Counted from the first letter of the stretch, positions 34,555-43,837 are shown. The stretch: 64,000 nucleotides of DNA from JBCBGF01 sp039820585 (GCA_039820585.1 JBCBPV010000004.1:29091-93090); one strand, 5' to 3'. Notes: generated by a model from the sequence alone, not told the origin. Numbers and translations: made by a program.

Positions 34555-35742
34555 TCAGCGCAACCGCATGTGCGCCATGATCTGCCCGTGGTCCGAGGCG
34601 AGCTTGTTATACGGCGCTTCTGGGTGCGAGCCGTCGGTCAGGTGATCGTTGAAGACCGAGAAATACTCCATCTCGCCGATCCTGTCCGCGTACTCAGGAT
34701 GGAAATGGCGGGAGAAGAAGATCTGGTCGATGCTTTCAAAGACGCCCCCGAAGGACGCGGTATAGACCATGTCGCGCAAGGACCGCCGCACGAACAGCTT
34801 TTCCGCCGAGTGCAGGCGCACGCGTTCAATAGATTCGGTGATCTGTTCGTTTTCTTCTTTGCTGTAGCGATCGTTCGGGCGCTGCGCATCATGGCGGCGC
34901 ATCCAGGAATAGTTCCGAAACGGCCGCTCGCCCGCGATGATCTCGGACGACACCGCATGTTCGCCATCGTTGAAATCACCCAGAACGATCACGGGCCGCC
35001 CCTTGGCGAGCTCGCTCAGGACTTCCCGCCGCAGCACCCAGGCCTCGGCCATCCGCCGCAACGCTGCGCGCAAGGCACCCATCGCCCGGCCCGCGGGATC
35101 ATAGGCCGTGAGGTCCGCCTCGGGCGCGAATGCTGCGCCTTCGGGGCGCACAAACTCCCCCAGTTTCGACTTCAAGTGACAGTTGAACAGCGTCACGACC
35201 TGCCCACCGACCGGCACACGTGCTTTCAGGATCGGGCGCGATAGCCGGGAAATCCGGTAATGCCCGCCATCCGCACCGCCAAGTTCCACCATCGGGATAT
35301 CCAGCGCAGGCAACACATCCTGGATCACCACCGGCGCCTCGGCAAAACCCAGCCGGGACAGGATCGCCAGGCCGGGCCGCCGTTCCCCCGGCCCACCGTC
35401 ATTCACATTGGGGGCAAAGGCCAACGCCGCTTCGGTATAAGGATCATAAGCGAGCTTGCGAAAGATGGCCTTGCGGGCGTAGCGCTTGGTGCTGTCGGGC
35501 AGGTTCGCCTCATTGGCGGCGATGCCCCGGGCATCAGCCTCGGCCACGACCCGGCGCAGGGCGTCTTCTTCGAAGATCTCTTGAAACCCGATGATATCGG
35601 CATCCATCGTCAGGATCTGATCGGCCAGCCAATCGGCCTTCCAGGCGTATTCCTCGGGCGTGTATTTCTCAAACCGGTAGTATTCCTGATCCGGCCCGAT
35701 CAGGTTTTTGACGTTGAAGCTGGCCACCGTGAAGCGGGTCAT
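34555..35742 (-). CDS. Endonuclease/exonuclease/phosphatase family protein
   Basis: The 395-residue protein has the EEP-fold motifs in order: SFNVKNL, GFQEI (metal-binding Glu), NCHLKSK, GDFND and SDHG. The family includes nucleases, phosphodiesterases and sphingomyelinases. There is no signal peptide. The substrate is unknown. It overlaps the dehydratase gene upstream by 4 bp, and pobA follows after 53 bp. Confidence 0.85.
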   Translation of the reverse strand: MTRFTVASFNVKNLIGPDQEYYRFEKYTPEEYAWKADWLADQILTMDADIIGFQEIFEEDALRRVVAEADARGIAANEANLPDSTKRYARKAIFRKLAYDPYTEAALAFAPNVNDGGPGERRPGLAILSRLGFAEAPVVIQDVLPALDIPMVELGGADGGHYRISRLSRPILKARVPVGGQVVTLFNCHLKSKLGEFVRPEGAAFAPEADLTAYDPAGRAMGALRAALRRMAEAWVLRREVLSELAKGRPVIVLGDFNDGEHAVSSEIIAGERPFRNYSWMRRHDAQRPNDRYSKEENEQITESIERVRLHSAEKLFVRRSLRDMVYTASFGGVFESIDQIFFSRHFHPEYADRIGEMEYFSVFNDHLTDGSHPEAPYNKLASDHGQIMAHMRLR

Positions 35743-36719
35743 GTGCTGTCTCCAAATCGCTCAAGCGCCATGCGGAAGACGCCCGGATCCACATTGCCGC
35801 CGGACACGACCGCAATCACCGTGTCGCCGTCAACCGCGTCGCCGTGATAGAGCGCTGCGGCCAGCGCGATTGCGCCGCCGGGCTCGGCGACGATTTTCAG
35901 ATGGGCAAAGGCGGCGGCCATCGCCCGCAGGCAATCGTCCTCGGGCACGACAATGCCGGGCCCGCACAGACGCTGCATGATCGGCAACGTGATTTCCCCC
36001 GGTGCAGGCGTGATGATCGCGTCGCAAAGAGAGCCTGAGGTGCGGGTGTTGCGCTCGATCTGGCCAGAGATGAGCGACCGGGCCACATCGTCGAACCCTT
36101 CGGGCTCCACAGGCCGGGCGCGCAGGCCGGGCGCGCAGGCTTCCAGCGCGAGGGCAATGCCCGACGTCAGACCGCCCCCGCCGCAGCACACCAGCACTTC
36201 GCCCTCGGTCACACCGGCCTCGTGCACCTGCCGCGCGATTTCCAAACCGGTGGTCCCCTGCCCGGCGATCACATGGGGGTTGTCGAAGGGCTTGACCAGA
36301 ACAAGCCCCCGCTCTTCGGCCAATGCCGCCCCGATTGCATCGCGGTCGTCCGTCGCCCGGTCATACAACACCACCTCGGCGCCCAAGGCCCGCGTGTTGT
36401 CGATCTTCATCTTGGGCGCATCCGACGGCATGACGATCACCGACGCCAACCCATGTTCCGACGCCGCCCGCGCAATGCCCTGTGCATGATTGCCCGACGA
36501 ATAGGCCAACACCCCAGCCGCGCCGCCTTCTGCCGCCAGCGCCGATATCGCCGACCGTGCGCCGCGATATTTGAATGACCCCGTGTGCTGCAGGCATTCC
36601 GCTTTGATCAACACACGCCGCCCCGCAATCTTGTCGATGAACGGTGACCACAACAGCGGCGTTTCCCGCACGATCCCTTGCGCACGTGTCGCCGCGGCAC
36701 GGATCATCTCGATATTCAT
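35739..36719 (-). CDS. PLP-dependent threonine/serine dehydratase family protein
   Basis: The 326-residue fold type II enzyme has the PLP lysine in GSFKYRGA (about residues 47-54). The phosphate-binding loop is CCGGGGLTSG, and the SSGNHAQG substrate loop is present. There is no C-terminal ACT domain, so this is the catabolic/racemase-like class rather than biosynthetic IlvA. Related subfamilies include serine racemase, hydroxyaspartate dehydratase and EutB-like enzymes of ectoine breakdown. The substrate is open. It is coupled by 4-bp overlaps to both neighbours. Confidence 0.85.
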   Translation of the reverse strand: MNIEMIRAAATRAQGIVRETPLLWSPFIDKIAGRRVLIKAECLQHTGSFKYRGARSAISALAAEGGAAGVLAYSSGNHAQGIARAASEHGLASVIVMPSDAPKMKIDNTRALGAEVVLYDRATDDRDAIGAALAEERGLVLVKPFDNPHVIAGQGTTGLEIARQVHEAGVTEGEVLVCCGGGGLTSGIALALEACAPGLRARPVEPEGFDDVARSLISGQIERNTRTSGSLCDAIITPAPGEITLPIMQRLCGPGIVVPEDDCLRAMAAAFAHLKIVAEPGGAIALAAALYHGDAVDGDTVIAVVSGGNVDPGVFRMALERFGDST

Positions 36720-37537
36720 GCCATCGCCCCCAGCCAGTCGTGGATCACGGCCAGTGCCTCTGGCTCATCCAGGAACGGCACATGCCCGCGATCCGGGACG
36801 TCGCGCCAGATCATATCTGGGCGGCGGCGCTGCATCTCTTGCGCGGTGTCCAGCGTCAGCAAATTGGAGTTCGCCCCCCGGATCAGTGCCAGCGGCACAC
36901 CGGCCAGCGCGTCGAACACCGGCCAGAGATCGGGCATCGGTTGCGCGCTGGTCATCTGAACCGCATCGCGCAACTTCGGGTCATAGGTCAGCGCCAGACC
37001 GTCCGGCGTTTCCACGAAATGCTTGCGCACCTCGGCCTCCCACCTCTCAGGGGGCACGTTTTCAAACCCCGGCAGGCGCTTGGCCCGCATCGGCGCAATC
37101 TCGGCATAGGTCTTCTGGGCCGGTGCGCGCCCCAGATAAGTGTCGATATCGGCCAACCCTTCGGCCGCGATCTCGGGCCCGATGTCGTTCAGACACACCC
37201 CCGCCAGCCGATCCTTCGCCATCGCCGCCAGCACCATCGCGATGAGGCCCCCGCGCGACGTGCCCAGGATCGCGACCTTGTCCAACCCCAGATGTTCGAT
37301 CAGCGCCAGCACATCCTGTGCCTCGGTCGGGATGGTATAGGTCTCATACGGGGCCCAACCCGACTTGCCCCGCCCGCGATAATCCAACCGGATCACGCGG
37401 TGCCCGCTCAGGTGCGGGGCGACATAGTCAAAGTCCCGCCCATCCCGCGTCAGGCCAGCCAGGCACAGGATCGGCGCGCCTGTTCCGTCGTCGGTGAAGT
37501 ACAACTCGGTTCCGTCGGGGGCGCCAAACGTCGGCAT
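36716..37537 (-). CDS. Alpha/beta hydrolase
   Basis: The 273-residue protein has the nucleophile elbow GTSRGG, an oxyanion region in LAGLTRDG and a C-terminal histidine in DRGHVPFLDEP. The start is ATG 37537, whose last base is shared with the upstream stop; the frame continues upstream inside the neighbouring gene without homology. Its substrate is unknown. Confidence 0.85.
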   Translation of the reverse strand: MPTFGAPDGTELYFTDDGTGAPILCLAGLTRDGRDFDYVAPHLSGHRVIRLDYRGRGKSGWAPYETYTIPTEAQDVLALIEHLGLDKVAILGTSRGGLIAMVLAAMAKDRLAGVCLNDIGPEIAAEGLADIDTYLGRAPAQKTYAEIAPMRAKRLPGFENVPPERWEAEVRKHFVETPDGLALTYDPKLRDAVQMTSAQPMPDLWPVFDALAGVPLALIRGANSNLLTLDTAQEMQRRRPDMIWRDVPDRGHVPFLDEPEALAVIHDWLGAMA

Positions 37538-38226
37538 TAAAGCTGCCCCGCCAGGTCTGGGATGCTCGTCAGGTCGTCCAAGACATGCGCCGGTCGTCCG
37601 GGCAGCCGGTCCACCGGTTCGCCCGCGCGATTGACCCAAGCCGTGTGGAACCCATAGGCACTGGCGCAGGCCGCGTCCCAACCGTTGGACGAGACGAACA
37701 AAACCTCTGACCGGTCGCAGCCAAACGTACTGCCCACCAGATCGTAGACCCGGGCGTCAGGCTTGAAGACACCCACCGACTCCACCGACAGCACCGCATC
37801 CAGGGTCTCGGCAATCCCGGCAGAGGTGACGGCACCCTCCAACATATCCGGCGACCCGTTCGAAAGGATCGCGGTCGTCCGCCCCGCGGCCTTCAGCTTG
37901 GCCAGCATGACGTGAACTTCCTTGTACGCCGCCAACTCCCAATAGAGTGCCAGCAATCGCTCGCGCAGTTCGGGATCTTCGCCCAGCCCCACCGCCTCCA
38001 TCGCCCAGTCGAGACCGTCCTTGGTGACCTGCCAGAAATCGGTGTGATCGCCGGTGACCGCCCGCAGCCAGGTGTACTGCAACTGCTTGGCACGCCACTG
38101 TGCCGCCAGCGCCTGCCACGTCTCAGCCAGTGCCGCGCGCCCGGGTTCTTCCGCCGCGATGCGGGCCGCAGCGCTGACATCAAAAAGCGTGCCATAGGCG
38201 TCAAAAACGCAAGTCGTGATCGCCAT
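37537..38226 (-). CDS. Haloacid dehalogenase, type II ((S)-2-haloacid dehalogenase-like)
   Basis: The 229-residue protein keeps the residues of true L-2-haloacid dehalogenases. These are DAYGTLFD with nucleophile Asp at about residue 9, arginine in QWRAKQLQYTW, serine in ILSNGS, lysine in VFKPDARVY and SSNGWD. Dehalogenase action on chloroacetate or 2-chloropropionate is therefore plausible, although many members act on unknown substrates. It is the first gene of the long minus-strand run. Confidence 0.85.
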   Translation of the reverse strand: MAITTCVFDAYGTLFDVSAAARIAAEEPGRAALAETWQALAAQWRAKQLQYTWLRAVTGDHTDFWQVTKDGLDWAMEAVGLGEDPELRERLLALYWELAAYKEVHVMLAKLKAAGRTTAILSNGSPDMLEGAVTSAGIAETLDAVLSVESVGVFKPDARVYDLVGSTFGCDRSEVLFVSSNGWDAACASAYGFHTAWVNRAGEPVDRLPGRPAHVLDDLTSIPDLAGQL

Positions 38227-38285
38227 TGCCCGGCCTCCATCCGTTCTGACGCGGACAGTGGCACAGGGCGCGGGGGGAGGGAAGA

Positions 38286-39299
38286 TCAGGCCGCTTCGGC
38301 CTCGGGCAGGATCTGGGTGCGCATCAGATCGTGCAAGTCGCCCACATGCCCGTCTGAGCGCGCCGGGCGATTTGGGTCTGACGTAATCGCCACCGACAGG
38401 CCCAGGTCGGGGACGATATAGATCATCTGCCCGCCATAGCCGCGCCCATAGGCGACGGCGTGGGGGCCCATCTGCATCAGGAACCAGCCATAGCCATAGT
38501 TGTGGCGGGACCAGAAAGACCGGGTGCGCGGGGTGAGGGCCGCGGTGACCCAGGCATCGCTAACCACTTGCGTGCCGTCCCAGGTGCCGCCTGCGCGAAA
38601 CATCTCACCAAAGCGGAACAGACCAACAGGGGAAATCGCCATCTCATTACCGCCCATGTAGCGGCCCTGCGGATCGCGGGTCCAGGCGGGGATGTCGATG
38701 CCAAGCGGCGCACCCAGCCAGTCCCGCGCCAGGGTCAAAAGGCTATCGCCGGTGACCTCGCTCAAGACTGCTCCCATGATGTGGTAGCTGCCGGTGGAAT
38801 AGAGCATCCGCTCGCCAGGCTCTGCCACAAACGGGCGCGACAGGGCATCAGCGACCCAGTTGTTGCTGCTGACCCATGCCCCGTAATTCCCGCCAGACGT
38901 CCGCTCCAACCCCGCTTGCATGGTGAGCAGGTCGGCCACGGTGATCTCCGCCACCCGCGGATCGGCCGCGGCGGGGATCAGACGTGGCGCGACATCCCCA
39001 AGCGTGGCATCCGTGCCCAGCAGCACGCCTTTGTCGATGGCGATACCGGTCAGCACGGCCACAACCGTTTTGGACACCGATTTGATATTGGCAGGCCGGT
39101 CCAGCGCCGGGCCACGCACCGCCTCGGACGCCAGAACCTCGCCATTGCGGCCAATGACGATGCTGCGCAATTGGTCGAGGCCGCGCGCAGCCTCAAGGGC
39201 GGGGGCGTAGGGGGCGGATTGGGCGAATGCTGAGCCTACAAAAGGCGCAGCCGTCAAACCGGCAAGAAGGGCACGTCGGGATGGGGAAAACCGGGTCAT
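38286..39299 (-). CDS. Serine hydrolase, beta-lactamase class C family, Tat-exported
   Basis: The 337-residue protein has a twin-arginine signal (SRRALLAGLTAAP, ending SAFAQ). The SxxK motif is SVSK near residues 74-77. A tyrosine motif (YSTGS) follows. The third motif is degenerate (GRGYGGQ instead of HSG/KTG). These features fit penicillin-binding-protein-like esterases more than true AmpC. It acts in the periplasm. It is a single gene between the HAD run and fabI. Confidence 0.85.
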   Translation of the reverse strand: MTRFSPSRRALLAGLTAAPFVGSAFAQSAPYAPALEAARGLDQLRSIVIGRNGEVLASEAVRGPALDRPANIKSVSKTVVAVLTGIAIDKGVLLGTDATLGDVAPRLIPAAADPRVAEITVADLLTMQAGLERTSGGNYGAWVSSNNWVADALSRPFVAEPGERMLYSTGSYHIMGAVLSEVTGDSLLTLARDWLGAPLGIDIPAWTRDPQGRYMGGNEMAISPVGLFRFGEMFRAGGTWDGTQVVSDAWVTAALTPRTRSFWSRHNYGYGWFLMQMGPHAVAYGRGYGGQMIYIVPDLGLSVAITSDPNRPARSDGHVGDLHDLMRTQILPEAEAA

Positions 39300-39370
39300 T
39301 GGCTGATCCTAGACACCCCGCCGCCAAGGTCCAGTGGGTCACAGCCCATCAACAGTTCAAACTAAAGTGT

Positions 39371-40165
39371 CTACAGGTTCTCGACCCGCGGCATGCCCAT
39401 GATGTGGAAACCGCCATCCACCATCATGATTTGCCCCGTTGTATTGATGCTTTGGTCCGAGGTCAGGTACACCGCCGTCCCGCCAATCCCCTCAAGCGAG
39501 GCATTGGCCTGCAACGGCGCATTCGTTTCGGAATGCTTGTAGGTCTTGCGCGCCGCGCCGATGGCCGAGCCCGCCAGCGTTTTCATCGGGCCGGGGCTGA
39601 TCGCGTTCACGCGGATACCGTCGGGGCCGAGGTCATTGGCCAGATACCGCACCGCCGTCTCCAGGCCCGCCTTGGCCACGCCCATCACGTTGTAACAGGG
39701 CATCACCTTCTGCGAGCCTTCAAACGTCAGCGTCAGGATCGAGCCACCGTTGGGCATCATCGCGCTGGCCCGTCGGGCGACATCCATGAACGAATAGCAC
39801 GAGATCAGCATCGACTGGGTGAAGTTCTCGCGGCTGGTATCCTTGAACCGAAAGTATGCCGCCAGTTCGGCCTTGTCGGCAAACGCGATGGCGTGGACCA
39901 CGAAATCGAGGCTGTCCCAACGCGAGGCCAGCGTCGCAAATCCCGCCTCCATCGACGCATCGTCCGTCACATCCAGATCGAACAGAATGTCGGATCCGAC
40001 CGACGCCGCCAACGGTTCCACCCGCCGACCGAACGCCTCGCCCTGATAGCTGAACGCCAGCTTCGCGCCCTCATCGGCCAGCGCCTTGGCGATCCCCCAG
40101 GCGATGGAGCGTTCGTTCGCCACGCCCATGACCAGCCCGCGTTTTCCCGTCAGCAAACCCGGCAT
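39371..40165 (-). CDS. fabI: Enoyl-[acyl-carrier-protein] reductase (NADH)
   Basis: This 264-residue SDR-like enzyme has the FabI nucleotide motif GVANERSIAWGIA and the catalytic Tyr/Lys pair in YNVMGVAKAG. The substrate loop contains SPGPMKTLAGSAI. It performs the last reduction of each fatty-acid elongation cycle. It sits 5 bp after fabB in a fabA-fabB-fabI operon. Confidence 0.95.
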   Translation of the reverse strand: MPGLLTGKRGLVMGVANERSIAWGIAKALADEGAKLAFSYQGEAFGRRVEPLAASVGSDILFDLDVTDDASMEAGFATLASRWDSLDFVVHAIAFADKAELAAYFRFKDTSRENFTQSMLISCYSFMDVARRASAMMPNGGSILTLTFEGSQKVMPCYNVMGVAKAGLETAVRYLANDLGPDGIRVNAISPGPMKTLAGSAIGAARKTYKHSETNAPLQANASLEGIGGTAVYLTSDQSINTTGQIMMVDGGFHIMGMPRVENL

Positions 40166-40170
40166 GGCGC

Positions 40171-41391
40171 TTACCCGTGATACTTGCTCATGACGAGCGT
40201 TGCGTTGGTGCCGCCAAAGCCAAAGCTGTTGGACAGCACCGTATCCAGATCCGCATCCCGCGTTTCGGTCACAATCTCTTCCGGCCGCAGCGCTGGATCC
40301 AGCTCATTCACGTTGATCGACGGCGCCATAAAGCCGCCCTGCATCATCAACAGGCAATAGATCGCCTCATGCACGCCCGTCGCGCCCAGGCTGTGGCCGG
40401 TCATCGACTTGGTGGAACTGATCGGGGCGTGATCCTCGCCAAAGACCCGCCGCACGGCTTCCACTTCGGTGATATCGCCCACCGGGGTCGAGGTGCCGTG
40501 GGCGTTGATATAGTCGACCGTCCGGTCGCCAAGGGTCGAGATCGCCTGCCGCATCGACCGCTCGCCCCCTTCGCCTGAAGGGGCCACCATGTCATAGCCA
40601 TCCGAGGTCGCGCCGTAGCCCGTCACCTCGGCATAAATTTTGGCACCCCGCGCCTGGGCATGTTCCAGCTCTTCCAGAACCACCATGCCGCCGCCACCAC
40701 CTATGACAAACCCGTCGCGCGTGGAATCAAACGCACGTGCGGCCGTCTCGGGCGCGTCGTTGTATTTGGAACTCATCGCCCCCATCGCATCGAAGAGGCA
40801 CGACAGGGTCCAGTCCACCTCTTCCCCGCCACCGGCAAAGATGACGTCCTGCTTGCCCATCTGGATCAGCTCGGCCGCGTTGCCGATGCAATGCGCACTG
40901 GTCGAGCAGGCCGAGGTGATCGAGTAGTTCACGCCCTTGATCTTGAAGGGCGTGGCAAGACAGGCCGACACGGTCGACGACATGCAGCGCGTGACCATAA
41001 ACGGACCCATCCGCTTGGGCGCGCCCTTGGTCATCACCGTGTCGAAAGCGGTGAAAAAGTTCGAGGTCGACGGCCCCCCGGACCCGGCCACCAGCCCGGT
41101 CCGCTCGTTCGACACCTCATCCTCGCTCAAACCGCTATCGGCAATCGCCTGCTGCATCGCCAGGTACGAATAGGCCGCCGTCGGCCCCATGAAGCGCAGC
41201 TGGCGTTTGTCGATGGCTTCCACCAGATCAATCTTGGGGATGCCCGCCACCTGGCTGCGAAACCCGTGTTCGGCATATTTGGGCTCAAACGCGATACCCG
41301 ACCGCCCTGCGCGCAGGCTGTCTTCCACCTCTGCCGCATCGTTCCCGATGGGTGAGATGATCCCCAAACCTGTGATCACAACGCGACGCAT
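40171..41391 (-). CDS. fabB: 3-oxoacyl-[acyl-carrier-protein] synthase I
   Basis: This 406-residue thiolase-fold condensing enzyme has the active-site cysteine in TSACSTSAHC and histidines in NAHGTSTPVGD and TKSMTGHSLGA. Pairing with FabA, as here, marks the unsaturated fatty-acid branch. It is 25 bp downstream of fabA. Confidence 0.95.
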   Translation of the reverse strand: MRRVVITGLGIISPIGNDAAEVEDSLRAGRSGIAFEPKYAEHGFRSQVAGIPKIDLVEAIDKRQLRFMGPTAAYSYLAMQQAIADSGLSEDEVSNERTGLVAGSGGPSTSNFFTAFDTVMTKGAPKRMGPFMVTRCMSSTVSACLATPFKIKGVNYSITSACSTSAHCIGNAAELIQMGKQDVIFAGGGEEVDWTLSCLFDAMGAMSSKYNDAPETAARAFDSTRDGFVIGGGGGMVVLEELEHAQARGAKIYAEVTGYGATSDGYDMVAPSGEGGERSMRQAISTLGDRTVDYINAHGTSTPVGDITEVEAVRRVFGEDHAPISSTKSMTGHSLGATGVHEAIYCLLMMQGGFMAPSINVNELDPALRPEEIVTETRDADLDTVLSNSFGFGGTNATLVMSKYHG

Positions 41392-41416
41392 GGCGTCCCT
41401 CCCTCGTCTTGCGGTC

Positions 41417-41926
41417 TTAGGTGGCGGTGGCCAGCCCGACCTTCATGTCCTTCACGGCGTAGATTTCCTCGCCATCGGCGACAACCCGGCCATCGGCCAC
41501 GCCCATCTTCAGGCGGCGGTCAATGACCCGTGTGAAATCAACGTAATAGGTGATCATCGTCCGATCCGGCCGGACCATGCCCGACAGCTTCACCTCGCCC
41601 ACGCCCAGCGCAAACCCCTGCCCCAGCCAGCCGCGCCAGCCCAGGTTGAACCCGGTCAGCTGCCACAGACCGTCCAGACCCAGACAGCCGGGCATCACCG
41701 GGTTGCCAGGGAAATGGCAGTCGAAAAACCACAGATCGGGCGTGATATCGAACTCGGCCACCACATGGCCTTTGCCGTGTTCACCGCCATCGCCGCTGAT
41801 GTCGGTAATACGATCCATCATCAGCATGGGCGGCATCGGCAGTTGCGCATTACCGGGACCGAACAGGTCGCCCTGCGCACATTTCAACAGATCCTCTTTG
41901 CCGAAACTCGTTGGAAACTCTGCCAT
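41417..41926 (-). CDS. fabA: 3-hydroxydecanoyl-[acyl-carrier-protein] dehydratase/isomerase
   Basis: This 169-residue hotdog-fold enzyme has the active-site histidine in CHFPGNPVMPG and the aspartate in LGLDGLWQL. It dehydrates 3-hydroxydecanoyl-ACP and isomerises to the cis-3 product, committing carbon to unsaturated fatty acids. The ATG at 41926 (MAEFPTSF) fits the family; the open frame beyond it overlaps the irr promoter and has no homology. Confidence 0.95.
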   Translation of the reverse strand: MAEFPTSFGKEDLLKCAQGDLFGPGNAQLPMPPMLMMDRITDISGDGGEHGKGHVVAEFDITPDLWFFDCHFPGNPVMPGCLGLDGLWQLTGFNLGWRGWLGQGFALGVGEVKLSGMVRPDRTMITYYVDFTRVIDRRLKMGVADGRVVADGEEIYAVKDMKVGLATAT

Positions 41927-42039
41927 TCGGCGTTGTCCGTTCTGCTCTTTTACCGTCAGCGCACGTCTATCACCGGGCGTTCGGGGCGTGCAAGTGGTGT
42001 ACGAAGCGCCGCAGTGGCATGGGTTTTCAGTGAATCTGT

Positions 42040-42069
42040 TTGAAAATGCACCCCCGCACGCCCTATATA
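42040..42069 (+). promoter_or_regulatory. Candidate irr promoter
   Basis: TTGAAA (42040-42045) is followed after 18 bp by TATATA (42064-42069), in the fabA-irr intergenic region. It lies 50 bp before the irr ATG. The alternative upstream ATG at 42071 would fall inside this -10 element, which supports the 42119 start. No Irr (ICE-box) motif was visible. Confidence 0.5.
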
Positions 42070-42118
42070 TATGCCGTGGCCCCTGAACGATGTGGCACCA
42101 AGCGTGAGCGGTAGAGTT

Positions 42119-42535
42119 ATGACACCAGAAGCGATTGACCGGGGCACTGAGTGGCTGGTTGAGGCCGGCCTGCGACCGACGCGCCAGCGTGTGTCGCTGG
42201 CCGCCCTTCTGGTCGGCGACGGGCAGAACCGGCATGTCACGGCGGAAAGCCTGTACGAAGCGAGCCGTGCGTCAGATGAAAAAGTTTCCCTCGCCACAGT
42301 CTACAATACGTTGCGCGCGTTTTGCGATGTCGGGTTGATCCGCGAAGTGATGGTCGATGGCTCAAAAAGCTATTTCGACACCCGGATCGACGATCACCCG
42401 CATTTCTTCTGGGAAGACACAGCGTCTCTCACCGATGCGCCCGCCGAAGAATTGGAAATCGCACGTCTGCCCAAAGCGCCGCAAGGGGCCGAGATTGCCA
42501 AGGTCGATGTGGTGATCCGTCTGCGCCGGCGCTAG
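42119..42535 (+). CDS. irr: Iron response regulator Irr (Fur family)
   Basis: The 138-residue protein has a winged helix (RPTRQRVSLAALL, then VSLATVYNTLRAF). The histidine-rich DDHPHFFWEDT is characteristic of Irr, where it takes part in heme sensing, rather than of Fur or Zur. Irr represses or activates iron and heme genes in Alphaproteobacteria when iron is low. Its position divergent from fabA is a common arrangement in this group. Confidence 0.92.
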   Translation: MTPEAIDRGTEWLVEAGLRPTRQRVSLAALLVGDGQNRHVTAESLYEASRASDEKVSLATVYNTLRAFCDVGLIREVMVDGSKSYFDTRIDDHPHFFWEDTASLTDAPAEELEIARLPKAPQGAEIAKVDVVIRLRRR

Positions 42536-42539
42536 GCGC

Positions 42540-43400
42540 CTATTCCGCCGCCAACGCCAGATCGCGCCGCCCGACGTCCGAGATATCGGCCACCACACGA
42601 TCCATCAGCTCCTTGAAGGCGCGGAAATTGGCATTGGGCCGGATGGTGTTTTCGTTCATGTAAAGCGACCGGTCAATTTCGATCTGGATCACATGTTGCC
42701 CGCGCGACGGCCGCCCGTAGTGCTGCGTCGTGTAGGCCCCCGCAAAGGGCGCGTTGCGCACCACGCTGAGCCCCGCATCGGCAAAGGCCGCTTCGACACG
42801 GTCAACAACATCGCTGCGCGCGGCTGCGCCGAACCGGTCGCCCAACACGATCTCGGGGCGCACGCCGTGGGGATGCACCACGGCATCCAACGCCTCATGG
42901 GGCATGGAATGGCAATCAACCAGGATCGTCTCGCCAAATTCGCTCAGGCCCTCATTCAGCAGCGACTGAAGCTGGTCATGATAGGGGCGCCAGTGATCGC
43001 GAATGCGCGTCTGCGCCTCGCGCAGCATGATCTTGCCACGGTAGATCGTGCGCCCGTTCGCCACCACACGCGGGATAACGCCAAGGCCCGAACTGACGCG
43101 CGGGTTGTGCGCGGGCTTCGACACTCCTTCGATCAAGGCTGGGTCCAGCTCATCTGCGCTGCGATTGAGGTCGACAAAGGCGCGCGGCGCACAGGCCGCA
43201 AGCAGGGGCGCACCGCAGGACGGCGCGGCATCGAACAACATGTCCACGAAGGCATCTTCCGAGGACCTGATCGTGCGCTCGTCCAGCATCGATCGACGCA
43301 GAAACCCCCAACTGTAGTCCCGCCCACTATGGGGCGAGGCAAATACGACGTTTGTCGTGCGCAGGTCCGGCCTGAAGAGTTGGAAGGCGGCGTCGGTCAT
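42540..43400 (-). CDS. N-formylglutamate amidohydrolase family protein
   Basis: The 286-residue protein has ASPHSGRDY near the N-terminus, ILVDCHSMP and a late QIEIDRSLYM block. This is the signature of N-formylglutamate deformylases of the HutG type, which are zinc enzymes. No histidine-utilisation genes are nearby, so it may instead act as a general formyl-amino-acid amidohydrolase. The ATG at 43400 has GGAGC upstream. It converges on irr with a 4-bp gap. Confidence 0.85.
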   Translation of the reverse strand: MTDAAFQLFRPDLRTTNVVFASPHSGRDYSWGFLRRSMLDERTIRSSEDAFVDMLFDAAPSCGAPLLAACAPRAFVDLNRSADELDPALIEGVSKPAHNPRVSSGLGVIPRVVANGRTIYRGKIMLREAQTRIRDHWRPYHDQLQSLLNEGLSEFGETILVDCHSMPHEALDAVVHPHGVRPEIVLGDRFGAAARSDVVDRVEAAFADAGLSVVRNAPFAGAYTTQHYGRPSRGQHVIQIEIDRSLYMNENTIRPNANFRAFKELMDRVVADISDVGRRDLALAAE

Positions 43401-43453
43401 CAAAGCTCCTGTACCACATGTTATAGGACGAAATCCGCGCAGGCCAAAAGCCC

Positions 43454-43482
43454 TTGAAGACTCTGTCCACACCTTTTATAGA
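43454..43482 (+). promoter_or_regulatory. Promoter of tRNA-Val / rpmJ
   Basis: TTGAAG (43454-43459), a 17-bp spacer and TATAGA (43477-43482) are followed by a GC-rich discriminator (GACCCACGC), typical of stringently controlled stable-RNA promoters. Predicted transcription starts about 55 bases before the tRNA. Confidence 0.6.
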
Positions 43483-43545
43483 CCCACGCACCGACGCGGG
43501 CCTGCCCGCGTCTTGTTCGTTTGGACAGGCCGGATGCGTCGGTAA

Positions 43546-43620
43546 GGGCGATTAGCTCAGCGGTAGAGCACTTCGTTGACATCGAAGGGGTCACTGGTTC
43601 GATCCCAGTATCGCCCACCA
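43546..43620 (+). tRNA. tRNA-Val (anticodon GAC)
   Basis: A 75-nt cloverleaf has acceptor arms GGGCGAT and ATCGCCC, a D-arm GCTCAGCGGTAGAGC and anticodon stem CTTCG/CGAAG around loop TTGACAT. The T-loop is GGTTCGATC and the CCA end is encoded. The anticodon GAC reads valine codons GUC and GUU. Confidence 0.97.
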
Positions 43621-43688
43621 TGAGAGCGCCGGTTACGCCGGTGGAACCGAAACAGGCGCTAGAGCGCCGCGACTTTGGGAGAGGGACC

Positions 43689-43814
43689 ATGAAGGTCAGA
43701 AACTCACTCCGCTCGCTGAAGAACCGGCATCGCGATTGTCGCGTCGTGCGCCGTAAAGGCCGCGTTTACGTGATCAACAAGACGCAGCGCCGGTTCAAGG
43801 CACGCCAGGGCTGA
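43689..43814 (+). CDS. rpmJ: 50S ribosomal protein L36
   Basis: The 41-residue basic protein begins MKVRNSLRSLKNRHRDC and ends RRFKARQG, the L36 pattern. Only one cysteine remains, so this is the zinc-free (C-minus) paralogue type. GGGAGAGGG precedes the ATG. It lies 68 bp after tRNA-Val with a terminator downstream, so the two probably share a transcript. Confidence 0.95.
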   Translation: MKVRNSLRSLKNRHRDCRVVRRKGRVYVINKTQRRFKARQG

Positions 43815-43837
43815 TCCACCGATCCGTCTTGTGAGGG

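Noticed and set aside
42071..42118. An earlier ATG for irr at 42071
   Set aside because: It falls inside the predicted -10 element and adds residues that other Irr proteins lack; 42119 fits better.
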